DNA of 64,000 nucleotides, from assembly GCA_017399265.1 (NCBI GenBank), contig JAFQDL010000015.1, positions 107,624-171,623 on the forward strand, read 5' to 3'. Below are positions 9,181 through 16,484 of this stretch, in pieces (position 1 is the stretch's first letter; every line of letters begins with the position of its first letter). This DNA is from Clostridia bacterium (GTDB taxonomy: Bacteria > Bacillota > Clostridia > Christensenellales > UBA1242). The position numbers and the translations under genes are program-made. The notes beneath the pieces are model-generated. The model had not been told where the DNA came from. It worked only from the letters and a program-made list of their open reading frames with translations, and did not search any database.

Positions 9181-9212
9181 AAAAAGAAGACTAAAATTTT
9201 AGTCTTCTTTTT
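9181..9212. terminator. Bidirectional terminator
   Basis: AAGAAGACTAAAA and TTTTAGTCTTCTT form a perfect hairpin with an A-run and a T-run between the convergent genes at 9106 and 9216. Confidence 0.9.
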
Positions 9213-9215
9213 ACA

Positions 9216-9797
9216 TTATTGTTTTAATTTATTGTTTCTGAACTTGCTATATTTATATCCGTCAATTACAATATTCTTTTCAAAATCTTTTTCTAATTTT
9301 TTAGTTAACATTTTTGTTTTATTTACTAATACAAGATAATTGTTGCTATTTTCTTTTACTAGAAAAGAATATACCATTCCTGTTCCAATTAAATCTGCGA
9401 TTTCTAATGTACCAGGAGCTGGTGTAATAAAAATATCAATGACATGTTGCCAAAATGTTAATTTCTTTTCCCTGCTTAACATTTCTATACTATCTGCATT
9501 TTTAAACTTATTTAAGATATATTCATTTACCTTTCCCCATTTAGAATTTTCTCTATTGATAGTTTCCTTTGTGACATCAAGTTCTAATTTAATTTCTTCG
9601 GTTTTATAATCCAACAATTCATCTATACTTGTATTAAAGATAGATGATAACTTTTTTATATTATCTAAATCTGGAAGACCTGTTCCATTCTCCCATTTTG
9701 TAATTGCCTGTCTTGATATATTTAATTTATCCGCCAAATCACTTTGTGTTAAATTGGCCTGTTTTCTTAAAGATGCTAATTTTTCACCAAATGTCAT
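9216..9797 (-). CDS. XRE-family transcriptional regulator with C-terminal domain
   Basis: The start at 9797 is preferred because AAGGAGG precedes it. The 193-residue protein has a textbook Cro/CI HTH at residues 4-60 (LTQSDLADKLNISRQAITKWENG) followed by about 130 residues with no recognised sensor motif; one part (IADLIGTGMVYSFLV) is hydrophobic. Many Bacillota regulators of this build control a nearby membrane gene. The divergent YwaF-like membrane gene at 10126 is the likely target, but this is inference. Confidence 0.8.
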   Translation of the reverse strand: MTFGEKLASLRKQANLTQSDLADKLNISRQAITKWENGTGLPDLDNIKKLSSIFNTSIDELLDYKTEEIKLELDVTKETINRENSKWGKVNEYILNKFKNADSIEMLSREKKLTFWQHVIDIFITPAPGTLEIADLIGTGMVYSFLVKENSNNYLVLVNKTKMLTKKLEKDFEKNIVIDGYKYSKFRNNKLKQ

Positions 9798-9839
9798 TAT
9801 ATAATCCTCCTTGTTTGACACACATAGTATAACATGAAT

Positions 9840-10125
9840 TTATAGAAATTCAAACAACCTTTGTTTACATATTGCTACCTTAAGTAGCAATTTTAACAAA
9901 ATAGCACTAAGGCGTGTGCTTATTTTGACACAAGAGTCGTGCTACGCTCCGATAGGCAAGAACACATCTATAACCCAAATTAGGTTTTTTATTTCAATTA
10001 AAAGAGAGATTTTTATTTTTTACTAAATCAATTTGAATAATCAATTCTTAAGTGCTAAAATAAGTATAGCTCACAAAATTATGAGGGGTTTTATGAGATA
10101 AATTTCACAAAGGAGATATAAAATT
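9840..10125. other. Intergenic region, hairpin only
   Basis: This 286-bp gap holds a hairpin (ATTGCTAC and GTAGCAAT, 9872-9891), a short GC-richer stretch near 9945-9970, and a strong AAAGGAG site at 10110 for the next gene. I find no coding frame with support and no riboswitch I recognise. Confidence 0.4.
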
Positions 10126-11574
10126 ATGTTTTATTTATTTTTCAGTTTAGTGATAGTTGCAATACTAACTGCTTTTATAATTTGCAAATTTTCTAAAAGA
10201 ATAGATAAAGAAAAGTTTAACAAAATCATTGCAAAAATTTTAAAGATTTCTGTTATAACATACTGTGCTTTATCATTGTTAAGCATTCTTCTACCAGATG
10301 CAATGCTATTAAGTTATTCTTATGAAGAAACACTATCTTCACCAATAAGTGTAGGTATTGCAATGTTAAAATGGTTTAGTTGTCTAGCATTTATTATGCT
10401 ACCACTTGCAGTATTCTACAAAAATAGAATAATTAGAAATATTGCAGTTTATTTTTGTACAATTATCACTATTTTACAAATCATATTCTATCCACAATTT
10501 TTAGAAATGTTTACATCAAGCATTGGAAGAGGTCTAAATTCTATATCCGTGCTTAGCGATGGGTTTAAAGAATTCTTATTAAATCCAATTTTAAGAAGTA
10601 CATATATCGGAATAATTTGGGGACTTGAACTACTTATACCAATCACCCTTGCCATTCAAGAAAAACATGTTATTAATATAAAAAATTGGAAAGAAATTTT
10701 ATTAACAGTCGGAATATTATTAATTACCCTTATCTCTTGTATTCCAATTTACATTCCACAACACTTATTTGGTTATACAGATTTGATATTTGAAGCATGG
10801 ACATTACCACACTTTATTTGGCTTGCCTTAGTTGTTGTTGAAATAATTTCTTTGTACTTTATATTCCGAAAGAAAAGTACAGATTTGAAAATGATAATGT
10901 TATTTATTCTTAGCTTAAGCTTGCTAATGCAATATAATCAAATGTTTGGGGCAATTAGCCTAAATATCGAGCGATTGCCGTTCCAACTTTGCAACATTGG
11001 TTCTTATTTAATACTTGTTGCACTAATCACAAAATCTAAAAAGATTTTTGACTTTACTGTAATTGTTAATGTCGTTGGCGTAATCTTAGCACTTGCAGTT
11101 CCAGACCTAGATGGAGAAGGCTTGTTTTATCTATACAACATGCATTTTATACTAGAACATACAAATGTATTAGTTGTACCTGTATTAAGCCTGCTATTAG
11201 GCATATTCCCTCGACTAGATAAAAAGTCATTAAAGCATTTCTTCTTTGGCTTCTTAATCTATTATGTATGTGTGTTTGTTTTAGGTACAGTATTCAATGG
11301 TATTGCACTAGCAACAGACAATAGTTTCTATTATGCAAATTACCTTTTCATGTTTGACCAAGCAACAGCAGCTGACCTAATACCATTTATGGGCAAATTA
11401 TTTGATTTTAATTTTAGAATTGGGATATTCACTTTCTATCCATTGATGCAAATAATTGTTTATGTAGTATTTAATTTAATTTGTTTTGCAATATTTGGTG
11501 TAATTCAACTAATATACAAAATAAAAGATAGAATAAGTAAACAAAGAAACAACCCTCAAGAAAGTGTGAATTAA
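10126..11574 (+). CDS. YwaF-like integral membrane protein
   Basis: The 482-residue protein is almost wholly hydrophobic, with about 12 predicted helices. The stretch QLCNIGSYLILVALIT followed by further helices and YLFMFDQATAADLIPFMGK resembles the YwaF/TIGR02206 family of integral membrane proteins, here with an N-terminal extension. Role unknown. It is preceded by AAAGGAG and followed by its own terminator. Confidence 0.6.
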   Translation: MFYLFFSLVIVAILTAFIICKFSKRIDKEKFNKIIAKILKISVITYCALSLLSILLPDAMLLSYSYEETLSSPISVGIAMLKWFSCLAFIMLPLAVFYKNRIIRNIAVYFCTIITILQIIFYPQFLEMFTSSIGRGLNSISVLSDGFKEFLLNPILRSTYIGIIWGLELLIPITLAIQEKHVINIKNWKEILLTVGILLITLISCIPIYIPQHLFGYTDLIFEAWTLPHFIWLALVVVEIISLYFIFRKKSTDLKMIMLFILSLSLLMQYNQMFGAISLNIERLPFQLCNIGSYLILVALITKSKKIFDFTVIVNVVGVILALAVPDLDGEGLFYLYNMHFILEHTNVLVVPVLSLLLGIFPRLDKKSLKHFFFGFLIYYVCVFVLGTVFNGIALATDNSFYYANYLFMFDQATAADLIPFMGKLFDFNFRIGIFTFYPLMQIIVYVVFNLICFAIFGVIQLIYKIKDRISKQRNNPQESVN

Positions 11575-11577
11575 AAA

Positions 11578-11612
11578 TTTAAAGAGATAAGACAGATACT
11601 TATCTCTTTTTT
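11578..11612 (+). terminator. Terminator after the membrane protein gene
   Basis: AAAGAGATAAG and CTTATCTCTTT arms with a run of eight T. Confidence 0.85.
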
Positions 11613-11661
11613 TTGCATATAAAACAAAAATTTTCACAAAATATCTAAAAAGGAGTATATT

Positions 11662-12099
11662 ATGGAAGAAAAAACAAATGACCAACAACTATTAGACAAA
11701 TCTTATGAAAATGTACGTATGGGCAGTTATGCAATAGATTGCTTAATTGAAAAAATTGAAAACCCAAAACTAGAAGAACTACTAAGAAAGCAAAATAAAT
11801 TCTACCTAGATGGAGTAACCGCTCTAGAAAACTTGGCAGACAAATTCAATCACGAACTAAAAGATATTAATTTTATGCAAAAAGGCATGTCTTTCATGGC
11901 TATAAAAATGAAAACCATGATGAATAATGACACACCTAAATTTGCAGAGATGCTGATACAAGGCACAACAATGGGTATAACAGACACGACAAAAGCCTTA
12001 AGCGAATATCCAACAAATGACGCAGAATTGAAAGCTATAGTAGAAAGAATAATTCAACACGAAGAAGAGTTCGTCGACTCACTTAAAACATTTTTATAA
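11662..12099 (+). CDS. Small helical protein, possibly ferritin-like (DUF2383-type)
   Basis: The 145-residue protein is all-helical and has an E/H pattern (EELLRKQNKFYLDG ... RIIQHEEEFVDSL) reminiscent of four-helix ferritin-like or DUF2383 domains. It faces the desulfoferrodoxin gene and shares its terminator, which fits a role in oxidative stress. The metal-ligand set of true ferritins is not complete by eye, so the assignment is tentative. AAAAAGGAG precedes the ATG. Confidence 0.5.
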   Translation: MEEKTNDQQLLDKSYENVRMGSYAIDCLIEKIENPKLEELLRKQNKFYLDGVTALENLADKFNHELKDINFMQKGMSFMAIKMKTMMNNDTPKFAEMLIQGTTMGITDTTKALSEYPTNDAELKAIVERIIQHEEEFVDSLKTFL

Positions 12100-12130
12100 A
12101 AAAACTAGCAAATTTTGCTAGTTTTTTTTA
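12097..12130. terminator. Bidirectional terminator
   Basis: AAAAAACTAGCAAA and TTTGCTAGTTTTTT form a perfect hairpin between the convergent genes. Confidence 0.9.
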
Positions 12131-12502
12131 ACCTCTCCAAAGGCCATGAAGATTGCAATATGCATACACAGCCTCAATAGTATCCCCTTTTGCAATATAA
12201 AATACTACTTCTGGTTTTGCTTCTGGTGATAGCACTTTTCTTTGGTTACCCTCTTTGGTTTGTAAAGATATCCATTCTATATAATGCTCTTTAGTCATTG
12301 GGTGCTCAACTGATCCCACGTTAACAATGACTTTGTTTCCATCTAACTTGTATGTAGGTATGTGTTTTTCTTTTGATGCTTCCACAACGCCAGCCACCAA
12401 TTCTTCCATGACGTCTCCGCAGCAAATAACAGGCACATTAGTATCATACACCTTAGCTATAATTTGTCCACAATGTTTACATTTAAAAAATCTTTGTTGC
12501 AT
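12128..12502 (-). CDS. dfx: Desulfoferrodoxin (superoxide reductase)
   Basis: The 124-residue protein combines an N-terminal desulforedoxin-like centre I (C-x2-C in FKCKHCGQ, CC in VICCGD) with the superoxide reductase centre II: HIPTY, VEHPMTKEHYIEWI and CNLHGLW supply the histidine and cysteine iron ligands. Enzymes of this family reduce superoxide to peroxide without releasing oxygen and are typical of anaerobes. All key ligands are present. AGGAG precedes the ATG. Confidence 0.95.
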   Translation of the reverse strand: MQQRFFKCKHCGQIIAKVYDTNVPVICCGDVMEELVAGVVEASKEKHIPTYKLDGNKVIVNVGSVEHPMTKEHYIEWISLQTKEGNQRKVLSPEAKPEVVFYIAKGDTIEAVYAYCNLHGLWRG

Positions 12503-12583
12503 AATTTTTCTCCTTTTGATATATACAATTATACTATCATATAATTAAATTTTATAAAACCGATATTGTTATTTTCTTTTAAA

Positions 12584-13330
12584 TTATTTTTCTAAATAAG
12601 TTGATTTCAAATCTTCTATTAGTTCATTATACATATTAGACTCTGACTCACTTAGCCCACTTGAAAAATTTTCGTATATCATATCTAGATAATTATTTCT
12701 GATAATTTCTTCTCTAATACTTTGATCATTTATATAATACACACAGGCTGTAGATTTTATAGCTTTATCCAATTTGGTTAGCGGTGGATATTTTACAAGC
12801 AATTCTCTCTCTTTAAATGCTCTTAACAATTCTTCGTTGTATCCTTCTATATCCGACGATATTCTATGCATACCGTTTGCACTTTCTACCACATTAGAGT
12901 AAGCATCTGCGTTATTAATAATCTGGTTAAAATATTTTACCTTATCATCATTTCCAAGATATGGCTTTGTGTGATAATTAATACTATCCGCAAGCAACTG
13001 AACTTCTTCGTCAGTCATGCCAAACAACTCTTGCGAATTCATGTTTTTGACAATATCTGCGGATAATTTGCCATGGTCTATACTTTTTGCGTCTTCATAT
13101 GTGCCATAAAGCTTCCATTGCTCAAACCTTCCCACATCATGAAAAAGTCCCAAAACATAACAAAAATATCTTTCGTCTTTGTTTAACTTCCTTTTACATG
13201 CTGTCGTATAACAAATTTTTGCAACATCGTATGAATGAATAATTTTTCTTAAAATATTATTATCACTAATATCGTACTTTCTTACAATATCCCAAAATAT
13301 TGAATTGAATTCATGTATATCGTATTTCAT
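12584..13330 (-). CDS. HD-domain phosphohydrolase
   Basis: The 248-residue protein has the HD motif in VLGLFHDVGRFEQW (about residue 65) with an upstream H in HSYDVAKIC and a later IDHGKLSADIV, the usual metal-binding set of HD hydrolases. The N-terminal HDIG-like half is well conserved; the C-terminal half is unassigned. The substrate is probably a nucleotide or phosphorylated small molecule. It is 14 bp downstream of the second HD gene on the same strand. Confidence 0.85.
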   Translation of the reverse strand: MKYDIHEFNSIFWDIVRKYDISDNNILRKIIHSYDVAKICYTTACKRKLNKDERYFCYVLGLFHDVGRFEQWKLYGTYEDAKSIDHGKLSADIVKNMNSQELFGMTDEEVQLLADSINYHTKPYLGNDDKVKYFNQIINNADAYSNVVESANGMHRISSDIEGYNEELLRAFKERELLVKYPPLTKLDKAIKSTACVYYINDQSIREEIIRNNYLDMIYENFSSGLSESESNMYNELIEDLKSTYLEK

Positions 13331-13344
13331 TTGTAACCCACCTC

Positions 13345-13779
13345 TTAATTACTATTTGTTAATATATCCAAAGCTTGCTTGTACACTTTTATTTTATCAA
13401 GGATTTGATCATTAACTTCTTCTAACCTTGTTAAATCACTATTATGTTTAATATCCGCCAATTTTATTTTTAAGGCAATTTTATTAGTTGTTATTTGCTT
13501 TACATATTCAAGGTATGGAGTATCTTTATCGTGAGTTAATAACTTTAAAATATCTATTACATCTTCTGAAAAACCTAAATTTCTGATATCCTCAAAAGTA
13601 TACTTAGTATCTTCTACAACATCATGCAATAAAGCACAAATAATAGAAATCTCATCGTCCATCTGTTCTGCTAAATGAATTGGATGAAACACATAAGGCA
13701 CTCCAGACTTATCCACCTGATTAATGTGTGCATCAAAGCAAAGCCTTAATGCTTTATTTATCATTGGTGTGTATTTCAT
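13345..13779 (-). CDS. Small HD hydrolase, RelA/SpoT-hydrolase-like
   Basis: The start at 13779 has AGGAG in front. The 144-residue protein is a single HD domain with the SpoT/MESH1-type series VFHPIHLAEQM, ALLHDVVEDT and later DIKHNSDLTR. Such stand-alone domains hydrolyse (p)ppGpp in known cases, so an alarmone hydrolase is the best guess. There is no synthetase domain. Probably co-transcribed with the next HD gene. Confidence 0.8.
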   Translation of the reverse strand: MKYTPMINKALRLCFDAHINQVDKSGVPYVFHPIHLAEQMDDEISIICALLHDVVEDTKYTFEDIRNLGFSEDVIDILKLLTHDKDTPYLEYVKQITTNKIALKIKLADIKHNSDLTRLEEVNDQILDKIKVYKQALDILTNSN

Positions 13780-13927
13780 AATCACTCCTTGCTAGATAAT
13801 TTCTAGCTTAAGTATATAACTTTTTTTGTAAAAAATCTAACAAAAAAGCAATAACATTTTATCTTTTTACATAATTGTAAAACAGAAAAAATTATTATTG
13901 CTACACTTTAATATATTAAACTAAACA

Positions 13928-14713
13928 TTAATCAACATTTACACCCTTACTGAATGCTCTTTGGGTAAGGAAATAAAACAATATATTTACTGCAGAATAC
14001 ACAATAATGCCAGCTATTATCAAGCTCATCAAAACAGAAGATGATAGTATTAGAGAAGTACTTGTTAAAGATATCTTATTAATCAACAATATAATTATCA
14101 TAATAATAGCTAGTATCATAAAAGCAGCAAATGCCATTCCTGCAGTAAGCAAAAACGACTTTAAAACCTTTTTTTCTTTAGCTCTATAACCTATTACTAT
14201 TGAAAAAAATATAATGGATATAAACATTAAAAATTCTATAATAACCAATAAGATAACTAATGAAAGTACCAAAATAGTAGAAAAATCACCAATAATAGTT
14301 GTAGAAAGCAATAATCGTAATGTTTCAAACATTGTTGGAGAACCAAACATTATAAGCAAGGATATAATCACACATACAAAACTTAATGATATTTCTATAA
14401 TTGCAGTTATATATTTGGAATTAATTAATTGATTTTTTGTAACAGGCAAAGTATGAGTTAAATACGCCTCATCGCTATAAAAGGATTTTTTAAAATTTAA
14501 GAAATTTCTCAAAAATGCTTGTAGAATTACATTCACTGCCAATGCATAATACACTGAGTCAAATATAATCCCCAAAATTCTAAAAAAAGCAATATCTTCT
14601 CCCAATTCTTTGCAACCTCTGGTAATTGCAGCAATTGTCAAAGTTGCTAAAGCTAAAACAAGAAGTAATTTCATATTCTTTTTTAAATCATTTTTTAATA
14701 ACTTACCCAACAT
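13928..14713 (-). CDS. ABC transporter permease, ABC-2 type
   Basis: The start at 14713 is chosen for AGGAG eight bases upstream; it overlaps the end of the ATPase gene by 11 bp, implying translational coupling. The 261-residue protein has about six membrane helices in the ABC-2 arrangement, starting with a basic cytoplasmic end (KNDLKKNMK). With the ATPase and GntR regulator upstream it forms a YtrA-type operon, which in relatives responds to cell-envelope antibiotics. Confidence 0.8.
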   Translation of the reverse strand: MLGKLLKNDLKKNMKLLLVLALATLTIAAITRGCKELGEDIAFFRILGIIFDSVYYALAVNVILQAFLRNFLNFKKSFYSDEAYLTHTLPVTKNQLINSKYITAIIEISLSFVCVIISLLIMFGSPTMFETLRLLLSTTIIGDFSTILVLSLVILLVIIEFLMFISIIFFSIVIGYRAKEKKVLKSFLLTAGMAFAAFMILAIIMIIILLINKISLTSTSLILSSSVLMSLIIAGIIVYSAVNILFYFLTQRAFSKGVNVD

Positions 14714-15404
14714 AGAACTTTCTCCTAAATATTTCATCTATTGAACCTTTTTCTTTTTTTCTAAGTTCATCGGCATCTTCATGCAAAATTATCTGTCCAT
14801 TATCTATAAACACAACCTCATCTAATATTTTTTCTATATCTGCAATCATATGAGTTGAAATAAACAAGGTCGCATCTTCATCAAAATTTTTAAGTATTGT
14901 TTGCAATATATAATCTCGACTGGCTGGATCGACACCGCCCAACGGTTCGTCTAATATATATATTTTCGCTTTTCTGCTCATTACAAGTACCAACTGCACT
15001 TTTTCTTTCATACCTTTACTCATTTTTGAAAGTCGCATTTCTTTATCTAGATCGAGATCAACTAGCAACATTTCTGCTTTTTGTTTATCAAAATCTTCAT
15101 AAAATTCTTCAAAAAGTTGAATAGCATCACTTACTTTTAAACTAGTATCAAGATATGGTCTTTCTGGCAAATACGAAACAATTTTTTTAGTCTCTTCTGA
15201 TACTGGCTTTCCATCTATTAAAACCTCGCCACTAGTTATTGTAAGCAAATCGTTAGCTAATTTGAACAAAGTAGATTTACCACTCCCATTCTTACCAAGC
15301 AAGCCCACAATTCTGTTTGACTCTATCTTTAGATTAATATCCTTTAATATTTCTTTTTCTCCAAAACTTTTATTTACTGATTTGTATTCTAATATAACAC
15401 TCAT
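14703..15404 (-). CDS. ABC transporter ATP-binding protein
   Basis: The 233-residue ATPase has Walker A GLLGKNGSGKST, a signature in RLSKMSKGMKEK (a degenerate LSGGQ, normal in YtrB-like ATPases), Walker B KIYILDEPLGGVDP and the switch histidine ISTHM. It lies one base after the GntR stop and overlaps the permease gene, so the three genes form one operon. Its substrate is unknown. Confidence 0.92.
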   Translation of the reverse strand: MSVILEYKSVNKSFGEKEILKDINLKIESNRIVGLLGKNGSGKSTLFKLANDLLTITSGEVLIDGKPVSEETKKIVSYLPERPYLDTSLKVSDAIQLFEEFYEDFDKQKAEMLLVDLDLDKEMRLSKMSKGMKEKVQLVLVMSRKAKIYILDEPLGGVDPASRDYILQTILKNFDEDATLFISTHMIADIEKILDEVVFIDNGQIILHEDADELRKKEKGSIDEIFRRKFYVG

Positions 15405-15405
15405 A

Positions 15406-15765
15406 CTACTTACCTACTTTATTGATTATTTCTTTAACTTCTTCTATATCAAGCCCAAGCGAACTCATTTTATTAAGAAACATTTCCACTTCAATTGTTA
15501 TTGTTTTCTTTTTTTCTTTTTCTATTTGCTTAAGACTATCTGATACATACTTACCATTCGTTCTATCAGTTACAATCAATCCATCGTCTTCTAGAATTTG
15601 CAATGCCTTTTGTACTGTATTGGGATTGATTGAATAAATCAGTGCAAACTCTCTTACTGATGGCAATTTCGCATTCGCTTGAAGATTACCACTAACAATA
15701 TCACTTTTTATTATTTCCGCGACTTGTAAAAATATAGGTTTGTCGTTTGTAAATTTAATGGGCAT
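15406..15765 (-). CDS. GntR-family regulator, YtrA subfamily
   Basis: The start at 15765 (MPIKFTNDKPIF) follows AGAGGT. The 119-residue protein has a winged HTH (LPSVREFALIYSINPNTVQ KALQ) and only a short helical C-terminus, the hallmark of the YtrA subfamily, which has no large effector domain and represses its own ABC transporter operon. The first gene of a three-gene operon. Confidence 0.9.
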   Translation of the reverse strand: MPIKFTNDKPIFLQVAEIIKSDIVSGNLQANAKLPSVREFALIYSINPNTVQKALQILEDDGLIVTDRTNGKYVSDSLKQIEKEKKKTITIEVEMFLNKMSSLGLDIEEVKEIINKVGK

Positions 15766-15786
15766 ATACTTACCTCTCATATATAC

Positions 15787-15806
15787 TGTATTACTTGACT
15801 AATACA
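15787..15806 (-). promoter_or_regulatory. Probable GntR/YtrA operator
   Basis: TGTATTA and TAATACA form a perfect 7-bp inverted repeat with a six-base spacer just upstream of the operon start, overlapping promoter-like TTGTAT and TATATA boxes. Position and symmetry fit autoregulation by the GntR protein. Confidence 0.6.
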
Positions 15807-15848
15807 ATAATACAACAAAAAGATATTTTAGTCAACGGTTTTTAGAAA

Positions 15849-15879
15849 AAAAAAGAAGAAGAAATATATCTTCTTCTAA
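15849..15879 (-). terminator. Terminator after HIT gene
   Basis: AGAAGAAGA and TCTTCTTCT pair around ATATA with a T-run on the minus strand. Confidence 0.8.
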
Positions 15880-16446
15880 TTATTGTTTTAATAACTTAAT
15901 TGTATTAATAATATTCTCATTAAAATTAGCAGATTTCCAATCGTACTGATCAGAAATATTCAAATCTTCTGCCACATACAACCTCATTTGTTGAGACTTT
16001 GCCTCGTAATTATATGTAATGTAATAATCTAGATTGGGCGATATATATGATATATAAGATTTTTGATTATTCTCAAAAAATTTTGTCTCGTTAACATTAT
16101 TAAAAAACATATCACGAAGAATATTTTTCTCATTTTTAAAATTATGATTTACTATATGTAAATGCGCATGCGTAATACTGCTAGCACTATTATTAATATC
16201 ATTTATACTTGTGCCATGTTCAAAAAATATTGGATACCTGCCAAAAATATTATAGAATAACAACCTGTACTTGTTTATCAACTCTTTCAATTCTGATTTT
16301 TGCATATTATCCAACTCATTCATAGATGTAATATGTTTCTTAGGAATGATTAGCAAATATCCTACAACAAGTGAACCTTTTGTCGGAGTTATAATAAAGT
16401 TATTTGTTTCTTCTATAATAGTATTTATCGTGCTTATCTGATTCAC
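15880..16446 (-). CDS. HIT-family hydrolase, probably frameshifted at its 5' end
   Basis: The 188 residues from GTG 16446 contain FIITPTKGSLVVGYLLIIPKKH and the HIT signature THAHLHIV (His-x-His-x-His), so this is a histidine-triad nucleotide hydrolase or transferase. The GTG has no ribosome binding site. Seventeen bases after the helicase gene there is instead an ATG (16465) with AGGTGA in front, reading MNSCPFCESD, the typical zinc-binding N-terminus of HIT proteins, but in another frame that stops after 21 codons. A single-base indel near 16440 would join the two. It may be a pseudogene, a sequencing error or a switchable gene. Confidence 0.75.
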   Translation of the reverse strand: MNQISTINTIIEETNNFIITPTKGSLVVGYLLIIPKKHITSMNELDNMQKSELKELINKYRLLFYNIFGRYPIFFEHGTSINDINNSASSITHAHLHIVNHNFKNEKNILRDMFFNNVNETKFFENNQKSYISYISPNLDYYITYNYEAKSQQMRLYVAEDLNISDQYDWKSANFNENIINTIKLLKQ

Positions 16447-16484
16447 AAAATGGACAACTATTCATATACTCACCTGAACTATTA

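Noticed and set aside
9900-9990. Riboswitch or small RNA in the GC-richer patch before the YwaF-like gene
   Set aside because: A hairpin exists nearby but no conserved riboswitch core could be recognised.
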